Under the pieces are notes generated by a model. It was not told the DNA's origin and did no database searches. It was given only the letters and a program-made list of their open reading frames with translations. Shown here piece after piece: positions 6,426 to 14,055 of a stretch of 16,345 nucleotides of DNA (positions within the stretch are counted from its first letter, which is position 1; every line of letters starts with the position of its first letter). Made by a program: the position numbers and the translations under genes. Origin of the DNA: JACCXJ01 sp052387115 (GTDB lineage Bacteria; Pseudomonadota; Gammaproteobacteria; JACCXJ01); the NCBI GenBank assembly GCA_052387115.1, contig JBQTJM010000118.1:1-16345 (forward strand), read 5' to 3'.

Positions 6426-6767
6426 ATGGAAATAATTCAACAACACTACCAGATCAGATATGACCCGCACGCGAGCACGGTCACTTGCTCGGGGTCGTTT
6501 CGTTTAACGGGCGACGAATACGCGTCCGTGACCGAGATCCTGAATGCAGCCGCGGATGCAAAGCCCTGCGAGCTCACGCTAGACGTGACCGGACTGCAGT
6601 TCCTCAACAGCTCAGGGATCCATACCCTGTCTAAGTTCGTACTCCGTGTGCGCGGGCACAATACGACTCGGGTCACGGTTAGAGGCAGTAACAAATGTCC
6701 CTGGCAGCACAAATCATTGGCCAACCTGGAGCGGCTTCTGCCCGGCCTACGACTGGAGCTGGAATGA
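6426..6767 (+). CDS. STAS-domain regulator (Slr1659-like anti-anti-sigma family)
   Basis: 113 residues comprising a single STAS domain, with GAGGGTG (6418-6424) shortly before the ATG. The conserved strand-loop-helix is LDVTGLQFLNSSGIHTLSKF (52-71). The serine phosphorylated in SpoIIAA/RsbV proteins corresponds to S62 or S63 in NSSG. The later PWQHKSLANLERLLPGL segment (92-108) resembles the Slr1659 group, which is commonly encoded beside Slr1658-like ATPases. Phosphorylation by the upstream ATPase and dephosphorylation by the PP2C enzyme would decide which partner it binds. No sigma factor is encoded nearby. Instead the gene overlaps the adenylate cyclase start by four bases (ATGA), which suggests the cyclase as output. 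Confidence 0.88.
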   Translation: MEIIQQHYQIRYDPHASTVTCSGSFRLTGDEYASVTEILNAAADAKPCELTLDVTGLQFLNSSGIHTLSKFVLRVRGHNTTRVTVRGSNKCPWQHKSLANLERLLPGLRLELE

Positions 6768-8176
6768 TTCCGGAACCCCAAAGAGGCCTCGCATTGTTGG
6801 CCGACGATCCAATGGCGGAGGTGCAGTGTCTTCGGCGGCGTATTGAAGAGCTTGAGCAGGACAAGCGGGATCTGGAAATGATGCTGGAAATGACTACAGA
6901 GCATTCGGATACCGTTGAGGAAGACCTGCATACCAAGGCCGAGGAGGCGCTACGGGAAAGCGAAAGGAGGTTACGGGTCATCGTGGAAGCGACTCCGATT
7001 CCCGTCGTCATCAGCCGGGAAGCGGATGACCAAATCGTCTACGCAAACGCCATGGCAGGCCCGCTGCTCGGCCTGCCGACGCGAACCCTGGTGGGCCGGA
7101 CTATAACGGAGTTTTACCATGATCCCGGCGCTCAGCAGCAGTTGTTGGAGATATTGACGCTTGAGGGGTGCGTCGATCACCGGGAGGTCCGATTCCAGGG
7201 TGCAGATGGCAGGCTCCCCTGGGTCGACGTCTCGATGCGCCTATTGGATTTTAACGGGCAGGCGAGCCTGCTGAGTGCTTGGCACGACATTACCCATCTC
7301 AAGGAGCTCAATTTGGCCGCTAGCTGTTTCGTGCCGAGGGAATACCTAGCATTTCTCGAGAAAAACAGTCTGGTCGATGTGCACTTGGGTGATCACGTCA
7401 GCGGGGAGATGACAGTGATGTTTTCGGACCTACGCTCTTTCACGTCGATCTCGGAGGATATGACGTCGCAGGAAAACTTCGACTTCGTCAATGCTTATCT
7501 CGGGCGGGTGAGCCCTGTCATTCGGCAACACCGCGGGTTTATCGTTAAATATCTTGGCGACGGTATCATGGCCATTTTTCCGGGAAGCGCCGATGATGGC
7601 GTTCAGGCCGGGATCGAGAAACTGAATCAGGTCAACGAATACAATGCCTATCGAAAAACCAAACGCCGCTTTCCCATACAGGTCGGTATGGGGCTCAACA
7701 CAGGACATATGATGGTCGGCATGGTGGGAGAGCGGCATCGCATGCAAGGCGATGCGTTTTCCGACCATGTAAATCTGACCTCCCGACTGGAAGGCCTGAC
7801 CAAACACTACAGCATCTCGTGCATCATTAGCGCGGCTACCAAGGAACGATTGGGGGACCCCGGGCGTTACGATATCCGCTTTCTGGACAAGGTTCAGGTC
7901 AAAGGCAAATTCAGGCCCTTGGATCTGTACGAGGTGTACAGCGCGGATCTGCCCGAGCTCCGATCCCTGAAGCAAAAGACCCAGGAGGAATACGAACAGG
8001 CCTTGGGACATTTCTATGCACGGGAGTTCGCCGAAGCGCAATCCCTGCTGTTTCGGGTGTTGCAGAAAAACCCAAGGGATAAAGTTGCCTGGCACCATCT
8101 GATGAAGACTACCGAGTGTCTTGATAACGGAGTTCCTGAGAACTGGTGCGGGGTCACAGTGATGGCGAGCAAATAG
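6764..8176 (+). CDS. PAS-domain class III adenylate cyclase
   Basis: 470 residues from the ATG at 6764, whose ATGA overlaps the STAS stop; an upstream ATG at 6695 lies deep inside the STAS gene and is less likely. A short coiled coil (about 18-70) leads into a PAS domain (about 66-182, with HDITHLKELN at its end). The class III cyclase domain (about 212-395) has both metal aspartates (D222 in MFSDLRSFT, D266 in YLGDGIMAIF). The purine-selecting pair is K262 and D330, pointing to ATP rather than GTP, and the transition-state residues are N337 and R341 in HVNLTSRLE. The tail (405-470) is a TPR-like helix pair ending NGVPENW and GVTVMASK, seen in cyanobacterial-type cyclases. All residues needed for cAMP synthesis are present. 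No membrane segment is visible. Confidence 0.93.
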   Translation: MIPEPQRGLALLADDPMAEVQCLRRRIEELEQDKRDLEMMLEMTTEHSDTVEEDLHTKAEEALRESERRLRVIVEATPIPVVISREADDQIVYANAMAGPLLGLPTRTLVGRTITEFYHDPGAQQQLLEILTLEGCVDHREVRFQGADGRLPWVDVSMRLLDFNGQASLLSAWHDITHLKELNLAASCFVPREYLAFLEKNSLVDVHLGDHVSGEMTVMFSDLRSFTSISEDMTSQENFDFVNAYLGRVSPVIRQHRGFIVKYLGDGIMAIFPGSADDGVQAGIEKLNQVNEYNAYRKTKRRFPIQVGMGLNTGHMMVGMVGERHRMQGDAFSDHVNLTSRLEGLTKHYSISCIISAATKERLGDPGRYDIRFLDKVQVKGKFRPLDLYEVYSADLPELRSLKQKTQEEYEQALGHFYAREFAEAQSLLFRVLQKNPRDKVAWHHLMKTTECLDNGVPENWCGVTVMASK

Positions 8177-8183
8177 GCTGCGA

Positions 8184-8858
8184 ATGTTCTGGATGCTTCT
8201 TCTTTGCCACTTCCTGGCGGATTATCCCTTTCAAAGCGACGCCATCGTTCAGGCCAAGAAGCGTCTACCGGGATTGATATGGCATGTCACGATTCATCTG
8301 ATCACCATGCTCGTGGTGATCCTGGGATTGTTGGGGACAGATTCGCAAGTGGCCTTACCGGCCATCCTGGCGCTTACCGGCTTTCACTTTTTGATCGATC
8401 TCTGGAAAAACATTCTTTCGAGGCTTAGGCCGCGCTGGGTGATCTTCAGCTACCTGCAAGACCAGGCGCTCCATCTCCTCACTATCTTAGCGATCGCCTA
8501 CTGGGCGGAACAGGCGGGCGGGCCACCGGTGTTTCTCAGCGAGACGGCCTGGATAATTCCTATGATCGGTTTTGTTTTGGTGACGCACGCGTGGTTTGTC
8601 ACGGAACGCATATTGGTGCACAGCAACCAGCCTTATCAGCAATGGCTCAACGAGCAGTCGTGGTCTCGGATGGTCGGTCGGGCAGCCATGTTCAGCGCGT
8701 GGTTCGCGGGATGGAGTTTGTGGGGGCTGCTGATCTTGCTCGGCGGCCTCGCCTATCATTGGTTGGATCTCGCTGGGACCTACCGACTCAGAGCCTTGGC
8801 CACCGACGGTTGTGTTGTAGCCGTGGTGATGTCTGCTTTTAGCTGGTCATTGGCATAA
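8184..8858 (+). CDS. DUF3307 polytopic membrane protein
   Basis: 224 residues starting seven bases after the cyclase stop. The N-terminus carries the family's polar signature inside a helix, CHFLADYPFQSD (H9, D13), and further H and D residues inside predicted membrane helices (HVTIHL about 34-39, FHFLIDLWK about 68-76). I count about six to seven hydrophobic segments (near 1-16, 31-51, 56-76, 90-108, 122-145, 164-187 and 203-223). The family has no established biochemical function that I know of. Intramembrane H and D residues would suit a metal-dependent or lipid-linked activity, but this is speculation. A C-terminal fragment of a paralogue lies at 569-700. Its position between the cyclase and a cAMP-binding phospholipase suggests a membrane component of the same pathway. 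Confidence 0.85.
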   Translation: MFWMLLLCHFLADYPFQSDAIVQAKKRLPGLIWHVTIHLITMLVVILGLLGTDSQVALPAILALTGFHFLIDLWKNILSRLRPRWVIFSYLQDQALHLLTILAIAYWAEQAGGPPVFLSETAWIIPMIGFVLVTHAWFVTERILVHSNQPYQQWLNEQSWSRMVGRAAMFSAWFAGWSLWGLLILLGGLAYHWLDLAGTYRLRALATDGCVVAVVMSAFSWSLA

Positions 8859-8873
8859 GTTGAGAACGCCAAG

Positions 8874-11138
8874 ATGAGCTCGGGTCAACTGCCTTCGGAA
8901 CCTCGGTTGGCCACCGACTGCATACCTTTCCTTGCCAAAACGGTTCTGCTTTCTGAGCTGTCGGCCTCCGAAGTCGAATCCTTGGCCCGGCATATGGAGG
9001 TGCGTGCTTTAGCCCAAGGGGAGTTTGTGATCCGGCAAGGCGAGCCGGGCAACAGTCTTTACTTGGTCTTTGAAGGCCTCTTACAGGTCACGCAACGAAA
9101 CGCCCGCGGGGAAGAAGTTCCGCTCAACCTCATCGGCCCTGGGGCAAGCGTGGGGGAGATCGCGCTGCTGAGCGGTGAGCGGCGGAGCGCCTCTGTTTAT
9201 GCACGCCAAGACGCCGTGCTTTTTGCTCTTCCCAAGACTGCTTTTGAGCACATTCGACAGAAATCGCCCCTGGTAAGCGCCCGCTTTTCCGAGATCATCG
9301 TCGAACGCATCCAGAAAGCCGAGCTCAGAAATCTGCTGTACGTGAGTGAGCTGTTCAAGAGCATGGGCGAGGCCACGCTGCAGGATCTGGAAGCGGAGCT
9401 TGAGCTGGTTCTTTTTGGCGGGGGAGAGTGCCTCATGCGCGAGGGTGAAGAGAGTGACTGCAGTTATATCATAGTCAGCGGCCGGCTGCGCGTGACGGAC
9501 CAGCACGGTGAAGGCGGGAGCCGGCTCATTTGCGAGCTTAGACGTGGCCAGACCGTGGGCGAGATGGGGATCCTGACTGGTGCCAAGCGCGCCGCAACGG
9601 TCACCGCCATGCGTGATACCCTGGTCGCAAAGCTCTCGCTAGCGGCATTCGACCGCCTGCTGCAGAAGCATCCCCAGGATATCGTCAGGCACTTTGCGGG
9701 CGAAGCGGTGAACCGCCTGTTGATGCAAACGCTAGGCAAGTCGCGGAACCAAAGCGCTGGGGCCAACATAGCGCTTGTTCCAGCCGATCAAGGGGTGAGG
9801 CTCACGCAATTTACCCGACTGCTCGCCGCAAGCCTTGCCGCATACGGACCCACTTTGCATCTGAGTAGCGAGTCTTTGGGAGACTATCTGAGCCCTAGCG
9901 GGATCGCTCAGACGCCGATAAACGACCCCAACAACATCAACATTGCGCGCTGGCTAAACCACCAAGAATCCGCGCATCGGCTTATTCTCTATCAAGCCGA
10001 TCCCGGGCCTACGGAATGGACTAAGCGCTGTCTGCGCCAGGCCGATCGGATCGTGGTGGTAGGGGAAGCGTGTTCCTCGCCAAAGCGATGCGAAATAGAA
10101 GAAACGCTGCTGCTCGATCCCCGTTACCAGCACCTGCCGAAAATCCTGGTCATCTTGCATGAGAACGACGGCACACCCTATAACAACACCGCAGCGTGGC
10201 TTAAGGAGAGAGATCTGCGCTATCACTACCATGTCTGCCCTTCACAGGGAGACGATATCGCGCGTCTGGGGCGTCTGTTGATCGGCAAGGGCGTGGGCTT
10301 AGCGCTCGGCGGGGGCGGTGCCCGCGGGTTTGCCCATATCGGCGCGTTGAAGGCCCTGCACGAAGCCGGGATCCCGATCGACAAACTGGGTGGCACCAGC
10401 ATGGGGTCCATCATTGGTGCCATGGCGGCCTTGCGGTGGGACCATGCGACGATGCTGGGGCGCGCCCTTTCCTTCAACTACCGCATGGACTACACCTATC
10501 CAGCGGTCGCCTTGACTGCGGGGAATAACATCACACACGGGCTCAAGAAAGGTTTTGGCGATCAGAAAATCGAGGATCTTTGGATCAGTTTCTTCTGCGT
10601 GAGCACCGATCTGAGGACGGGCAGCCAGTGGGTCCATAAGCAGGGGCTGCTATGGAAATACGTACGGGCGAGCATGTCGGTCCCGGGCCTATTCCCCCCG
10701 GTGATCGATGGGAAGAGTTTTTTTGTCGATGGCGGCTTGGTGAACAACTTGCCCATCGATGTCTTGCGAGCACAGGAAGACATCGGATATATATTCGCCT
10801 TTGATGTCGCTGGACGGGCCGACTTGGAAATGGAGGTTCCCATCGAAGGAAGCTTTTCAGGTTGGAAGGCGTTTAGGCGCAAGCTCAATCCTTTTGCGTC
10901 ATCGATTGTTCTGCCTGGCCTGGCCAAAACCTTGATGCTCACCGCCATGATGAAGAGTGCGGGGGCGAATGAACTCATGAAAAACATGGCCGATTTCTAC
11001 ATGTGCTTTCCGGTGCAAGAACATGGGCTGATGGATTTTAACGATCTCAAAAAGATCGCCGAGACGGGGTATGGCCATGCCTGCGAACAATTGAGCGTAT
11101 GGGAGAAAGACGGCTCCTTACGAAAAGTGAAAACGTAG
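8874..11138 (+). CDS. Patatin-like phospholipase (NTE family) with two cyclic-nucleotide-binding domains
   Basis: 754 residues. The first cNMP domain (about 18-150) has the cassette GEIALLSGERRSASV (94-108). The second (about 155-285) has GEMGILTGAKRAATV (229-243). Both keep the glutamate and arginine that hold a cyclic nucleotide, so both look able to bind. A Rossmann-like linker (about 295-465, including RLILYQADPGP and ADRIVVVGEA) follows, as in neuropathy-target-esterase-type enzymes. The patatin domain has the oxyanion loop GGGGARG (479-485), nucleophile S509 in GTSMG and D619 in VDGG, so the catalytic dyad is intact. The family hydrolyses (lyso)phospholipids at the membrane. It starts 15 bases after the DUF3307 gene and two genes after the adenylate cyclase, so cAMP control of lipid turnover is the likely role. 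Start at ATG 8874. Confidence 0.92.
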   Translation: MSSGQLPSEPRLATDCIPFLAKTVLLSELSASEVESLARHMEVRALAQGEFVIRQGEPGNSLYLVFEGLLQVTQRNARGEEVPLNLIGPGASVGEIALLSGERRSASVYARQDAVLFALPKTAFEHIRQKSPLVSARFSEIIVERIQKAELRNLLYVSELFKSMGEATLQDLEAELELVLFGGGECLMREGEESDCSYIIVSGRLRVTDQHGEGGSRLICELRRGQTVGEMGILTGAKRAATVTAMRDTLVAKLSLAAFDRLLQKHPQDIVRHFAGEAVNRLLMQTLGKSRNQSAGANIALVPADQGVRLTQFTRLLAASLAAYGPTLHLSSESLGDYLSPSGIAQTPINDPNNINIARWLNHQESAHRLILYQADPGPTEWTKRCLRQADRIVVVGEACSSPKRCEIEETLLLDPRYQHLPKILVILHENDGTPYNNTAAWLKERDLRYHYHVCPSQGDDIARLGRLLIGKGVGLALGGGGARGFAHIGALKALHEAGIPIDKLGGTSMGSIIGAMAALRWDHATMLGRALSFNYRMDYTYPAVALTAGNNITHGLKKGFGDQKIEDLWISFFCVSTDLRTGSQWVHKQGLLWKYVRASMSVPGLFPPVIDGKSFFVDGGLVNNLPIDVLRAQEDIGYIFAFDVAGRADLEMEVPIEGSFSGWKAFRRKLNPFASSIVLPGLAKTLMLTAMMKSAGANELMKNMADFYMCFPVQEHGLMDFNDLKKIAETGYGHACEQLSVWEKDGSLRKVKT

Positions 11139-11143
11139 CGCCT

Positions 11144-12391
11144 ATGGGGCAGCTCATACGCGATCCAATCCTCAGCCGCGTGCCGCTCTTCGCCACACTG
11201 CCGGCGAGCGAGATTAAGCATCTCGAGAAGGCGCTGCGCCGTTCCGAGATCCCGGCGAATTTCATCCTCTTTCACGAGGGTGAACGCGGGGATCGCTTCT
11301 ACATCGTGCTCGATGGTCAGGTCGAGATCGTCCAGGCGCTGGGGACGGCGGATGAGCGGCTGGCGGGCGTGCGCGGACCCGGCGAGTATTTCGGGGAGAT
11401 GAGCCTCCTCAATCGCGATGCGTTGCGCACGATGACCGTGCGGGCGCGTACGCCGGTGCAGTTGCTGGAGATGGCGCGCGCCGATTTCGAGGGGCTCCTG
11501 CACCGCCAGCCGGTGCTCGCCTACGCGATGGCGAGCGTGCTGAGCGCGCGCTTGCAGGAATCGAGCGACGCGACGATACGCGACCTGCACGAGAAGAATC
11601 GCCAGTTGGCGCAGGCGAACGAGGAGCTCAAAGCCGCGCAGGCGCAGATCATCGAGAAGGAAAAGCTGGAACACGAGCTGCAACTGGCGCGGGAGATCCA
11701 GGAAAGCATCCTGCCGCGTAGGCTGCCCCAACTCGGGGGCTTCGACTTCGGCGCGCGCATGGCTCCCGCGCGCTCGGTGGGCGGTGACTGCTTCGATTTT
11801 ATCGCGCTGGGCGGCGATTCCCTGGGGATCGTCGTCGGCGACGTATCCGGTAAGGGCATACCGGCGGCGATCTTCATGGCGCTAGCGCGTAGCCTGCTCC
11901 GTGCGGAAGGCAGCCGCGCCACCTCGCCACGCGAGGCGCTGCAAAATGTCAACCGGCACCTGTTCGGCATGAACGAAGCTGAGATGTTCGTCACCGTGTT
12001 ATATGGGGTGCTGAACCGGGGGACGCGCGAATTCCAGTTTGTCCGGGCCGGCCACGACATGCCCATCGTCGTGGATGGCCGCGGCGAGGCGGTCACGCTA
12101 CCTCCCGGACGGGGGCAGCCGCTAGGCGTCATCCCCGAGCCCGCGCTCGACGAGCAGAGGCTCATCATACTGCCAGGCAGCACGCTGCTGATCTATACCG
12201 ACGGCATGACCGATGCCCTCAACCCGCAAGGCGCATTCTTCGGGCTGGAGCGGCTGCAGGAGGCCGTGCGCGCGAATCGCCAGGCTTCCGCGCAAACGCT
12301 CTGTGATCGATTGCTGCAAGCGGTGATAGAGCATCAGGGCGTGGCTCCGCAGCATGATGATGTGACCCTGGTCGCCGTGCAGGCGCGGTGA
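11144..12391 (+). CDS. cNMP-gated PP2C (SpoIIE-type) serine phosphatase
   Basis: 415 residues from the ATG at 11144, five bases after the phospholipase stop; an in-frame ATG at 11099 would overlap that gene by 40 bases. An N-terminal cNMP domain (about 8-128) carries the cassette GEMSLLNRDALRTMTV (84-99) with E85 and R95. A coiled coil (about 140-185) ends in LQLAREIQESILPRRLP, the standard RsbU-type linker. The phosphatase domain has metal ligands in VGGDCFDF (D215), VGDVSGKG (D233), YTDGMTDALN (D353) and HDDVTLV (D405/D406). The product would be a serine phosphatase switched by a cyclic nucleotide. It faces an RsbW-like ATPase gene and a STAS gene on the other strand, its likely kinase counterpart and substrate. 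By eye its codons are more GC-rich than those of the genes upstream. The ribosome-binding site is weak. Confidence 0.9.
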   Translation: MGQLIRDPILSRVPLFATLPASEIKHLEKALRRSEIPANFILFHEGERGDRFYIVLDGQVEIVQALGTADERLAGVRGPGEYFGEMSLLNRDALRTMTVRARTPVQLLEMARADFEGLLHRQPVLAYAMASVLSARLQESSDATIRDLHEKNRQLAQANEELKAAQAQIIEKEKLEHELQLAREIQESILPRRLPQLGGFDFGARMAPARSVGGDCFDFIALGGDSLGIVVGDVSGKGIPAAIFMALARSLLRAEGSRATSPREALQNVNRHLFGMNEAEMFVTVLYGVLNRGTREFQFVRAGHDMPIVVDGRGEAVTLPPGRGQPLGVIPEPALDEQRLIILPGSTLLIYTDGMTDALNPQGAFFGLERLQEAVRANRQASAQTLCDRLLQAVIEHQGVAPQHDDVTLVAVQAR

Positions 12392-12400
12392 CCCATCCGG

Positions 12401-12868
12401 TTATCTATCTGCGGGCGGGGGGTGCGCGCCATTCGCCGGAGCTTCGCTCTCCGGGGCTCGCCGGAAGAGGAGCACCAAGTGGTTTCTGGAGTCGCGCCGA
12501 TCATAGTGGCAACGGTCGGCGAACCGGCGGATGAGCGGTATCCCCCAGCCGCCGACCTTGGTGTCCGCAAGGCTCGATGGAGGCGGGATCTCCGTGACAC
12601 TCGAAGGATCGAACGGAATGCCGTCATCTTCGATTTCCAGCGTCAGAGAGTCGCTTTCGGAGAGAAGGTGTACCTCGATCGGATAGGGCTCTTCGGCTCG
12701 TTTCCCGTGGTTCATCACATTACTCACTGCCTCGTGCAAACAGAGATCGAGCCGGAACGCGATATCGCGTGGCAGTCCAAGGCGGTGAGCGATATCGGTT
12801 AACCACTCCGTCAGCCGCGGCAGCTCGGTAGCGTCGTTGGTGACGCTCAGTTCAAAGCGTTGCGACAA
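12401..12868 (-). CDS. RsbW/SpoIIAB-like anti-sigma-type serine kinase (GHKL ATPase)
   Basis: 155 residues. The Bergerat fold is clear: N-box LCLHEAVSNVMNHG (42-55, with E46 and N50), G1 box EDDGIPFDP (80-88) and G2 box GGWGIPLIRRF (106-116). Family members phosphorylate the serine of a STAS partner and in many bacteria also sequester a sigma factor. The only start I find is TTG at 12868, without a visible ribosome-binding site. The frame remains open upstream into the STAS gene, so translational coupling to that gene (19 bases between its stop and this TTG) is likely. The C-terminal 20 residues are a P/A-rich tail. The gene ends nine bases from the end of the converging cNMP-PP2C gene, with no terminator between them. 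No sigma factor gene is present in the window. Confidence 0.88.
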   Translation of the reverse strand: MSQRFELSVTNDATELPRLTEWLTDIAHRLGLPRDIAFRLDLCLHEAVSNVMNHGKRAEEPYPIEVHLLSESDSLTLEIEDDGIPFDPSSVTEIPPPSSLADTKVGGWGIPLIRRFADRCHYDRRDSRNHLVLLFRRAPESEAPANGAHPPPADR

Positions 12869-12887
12869 GACGGTTGCGTATCGAGGC

Positions 12888-13319
12888 TTATAGAGATTTC
12901 CAATCCCGCCCCGTGCAAGGTGCCTTCAGTGCCTGGTGCGCGGAATCGACGTCGTCGTATAGCGGAATAATCGCATCGGTGCCGGTGGTCTCGAGCACCT
13001 TTCTTACCATCGGGTCTGGTTTGCAGATGACCATCTTGCCCCCGCGTGAACCGAGGGCTTTGGCGTTGGACAACAGCAACCGGACCCCCATGGAGGCGAG
13101 AAAGTCGACTCCGGACAGGTCGACGATCACATTGGCCTTCCTGGTTGCGGTTAAGGACGTGAATCGCAGATCGATTGCGTTCGTTCCTACGATGTCCAGG
13201 CGTCCAAGGAGATTGATCTTCATGGTGCCATCATTCATTTGTTCGGTTTGCAGTTCCACGTAATGATCCTCAGAGGCTTTGAGTGAGTTATATACCGCAG
13301 GCGCCCGCACCGACCTCAT
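12888..13319 (-). CDS. STAS-domain anti-anti-sigma-like protein
   Basis: 143 residues from the ATG at 13319; a TTG at 13337 in the same frame is possible, and a GGAG sequence lies just after it. The STAS fold begins near residue 25. It has LLGRLDIVG (37-45), then IVDLSGVDFLASMGVRLLL (65-83), in which S76 occupies the place of the phosphorylated serine of RsbV/SpoIIAA. The C-terminus is VRKVLETTGTDAIIPLYDD. It is a full-length stand-alone STAS protein, the expected substrate of the adjacent RsbW-like kinase and of the cNMP-PP2C phosphatase that converges on the pair. The upstream gap to the exonuclease gene is only about 60 bases; I see no good promoter there, so it may be part of the minus-strand operon. 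Confidence 0.87.
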   Translation of the reverse strand: MRSVRAPAVYNSLKASEDHYVELQTEQMNDGTMKINLLGRLDIVGTNAIDLRFTSLTATRKANVIVDLSGVDFLASMGVRLLLSNAKALGSRGGKMVICKPDPMVRKVLETTGTDAIIPLYDDVDSAHQALKAPCTGRDWKSL

Positions 13320-13380
13320 CTTACAGCTATGCTCCAATAGAAGCTAGCGATCGAAAAAACACCATTGGTTGCATTCGGGT

Positions 13381-14055
13381 TTACGCGCCGCCGGCCGGTA
13401 GGAATGGCTCACACAGGAACGCGAGCGTATGACCCTGGAAACGGTGTGCGCGCCGCAGGAGGTGCAGGAAGATCCGGGCGGTGAGGAAGGCATCTCCCCC
13501 CGCAGTGTGGCGGTCGTGCGGCTCGATGGCGAACAGGCCGCACAGGGTGTCGAGGTCGAAGCTGCGAATTTTTCGAGACTCGGGGAACGCGCCTGCCCGC
13601 TCCAGGTGCAGGGTCAGATCCATGGTGTCCAGCGAGCGGTTCCGAAGCTCGAACCCGAAATGGCGGCGGTAGCCCGCGTTCAGCATGGCGATGTCGTGAC
13701 CGATGTGATGGCCGACGATGATGCCATCTTTGAGATACACCAGGAACTGGCGCAGCGCTTCGGGTTCTTCCAGGCCGGCTTCGGCCTCGTCGCGGGTGAT
13801 GCCGTGGACCGTCACCGCTGCAAAGTTATGAGCGATCGGCATCAGGACTTCGAAGGAGTCCCCGAGCAGGATCTCCTGATCGACGACCGCCACGGCGCCT
13901 AGGGTGATGAGCCGGTCGCGCCGGGGGTCGAGACCCGTGGTCTCCGAATCGAGCACCACGAAACGAACCTTCTCCACGGGCGTCTCCTCGGTCCAGGTGC
14001 GATCGAAGCAAGCGAAGTACTCCGCCGTCATGGGCAATGGATCAGATCGGATCAT
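13381..14055 (-). CDS. DEDDh 3'-5' exonuclease, DNA polymerase III epsilon-like (DnaQ family)
   Basis: 224 residues. The exonuclease fold has all catalytic residues: D36 and E38 in VLDSETTGLDP (Exo I), D121 in GHHIGHDIAMLN (Exo II), and H183 with D188 in HDRHTAGGDAF (Exo III). The enzyme should remove nucleotides from 3' ends using two metal ions. It is shorter than the replicative DnaQ of E. coli and lacks an obvious polymerase-binding tail, so a role outside the replisome is more likely. The ATG at 14055 overlaps the stop of the upstream CBS/DUF294 gene by four bases (ATGA), so the two are translationally coupled. This pair is recurrent in proteobacteria as far as I recall, but the shared purpose is not known. 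Confidence 0.9.
   Translation of the reverse strand: MIRSDPLPMTAEYFACFDRTWTEETPVEKVRFVVLDSETTGLDPRRDRLITLGAVAVVDQEILLGDSFEVLMPIAHNFAAVTVHGITRDEAEAGLEEPEALRQFLVYLKDGIIVGHHIGHDIAMLNAGYRRHFGFELRNRSLDTMDLTLHLERAGAFPESRKIRSFDLDTLCGLFAIEPHDRHTAGGDAFLTARIFLHLLRRAHRFQGHTLAFLCEPFLPAGGA

Noticed and set aside
6695..6763. ATG at 6695 as start of the adenylate cyclase
   Set aside because: It would overlap the STAS gene by about 70 bases. The added residues show no domain, and the ATGA overlap at 6764 fits the operon's spacing better.
8874..13319. CBASS-type anti-phage defence operon
   Set aside because: The cyclase is a class III adenylate cyclase and not a CD-NTase, and no ubiquitin-like, TRIP13 or HORMA accessory gene is present. 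Partner-switch genes point to ordinary signalling.
13340..13375. T6 run on the minus strand after the exonuclease gene as a terminator
   Set aside because: Only a very short inverted repeat precedes it, too weak to form a stable stem.
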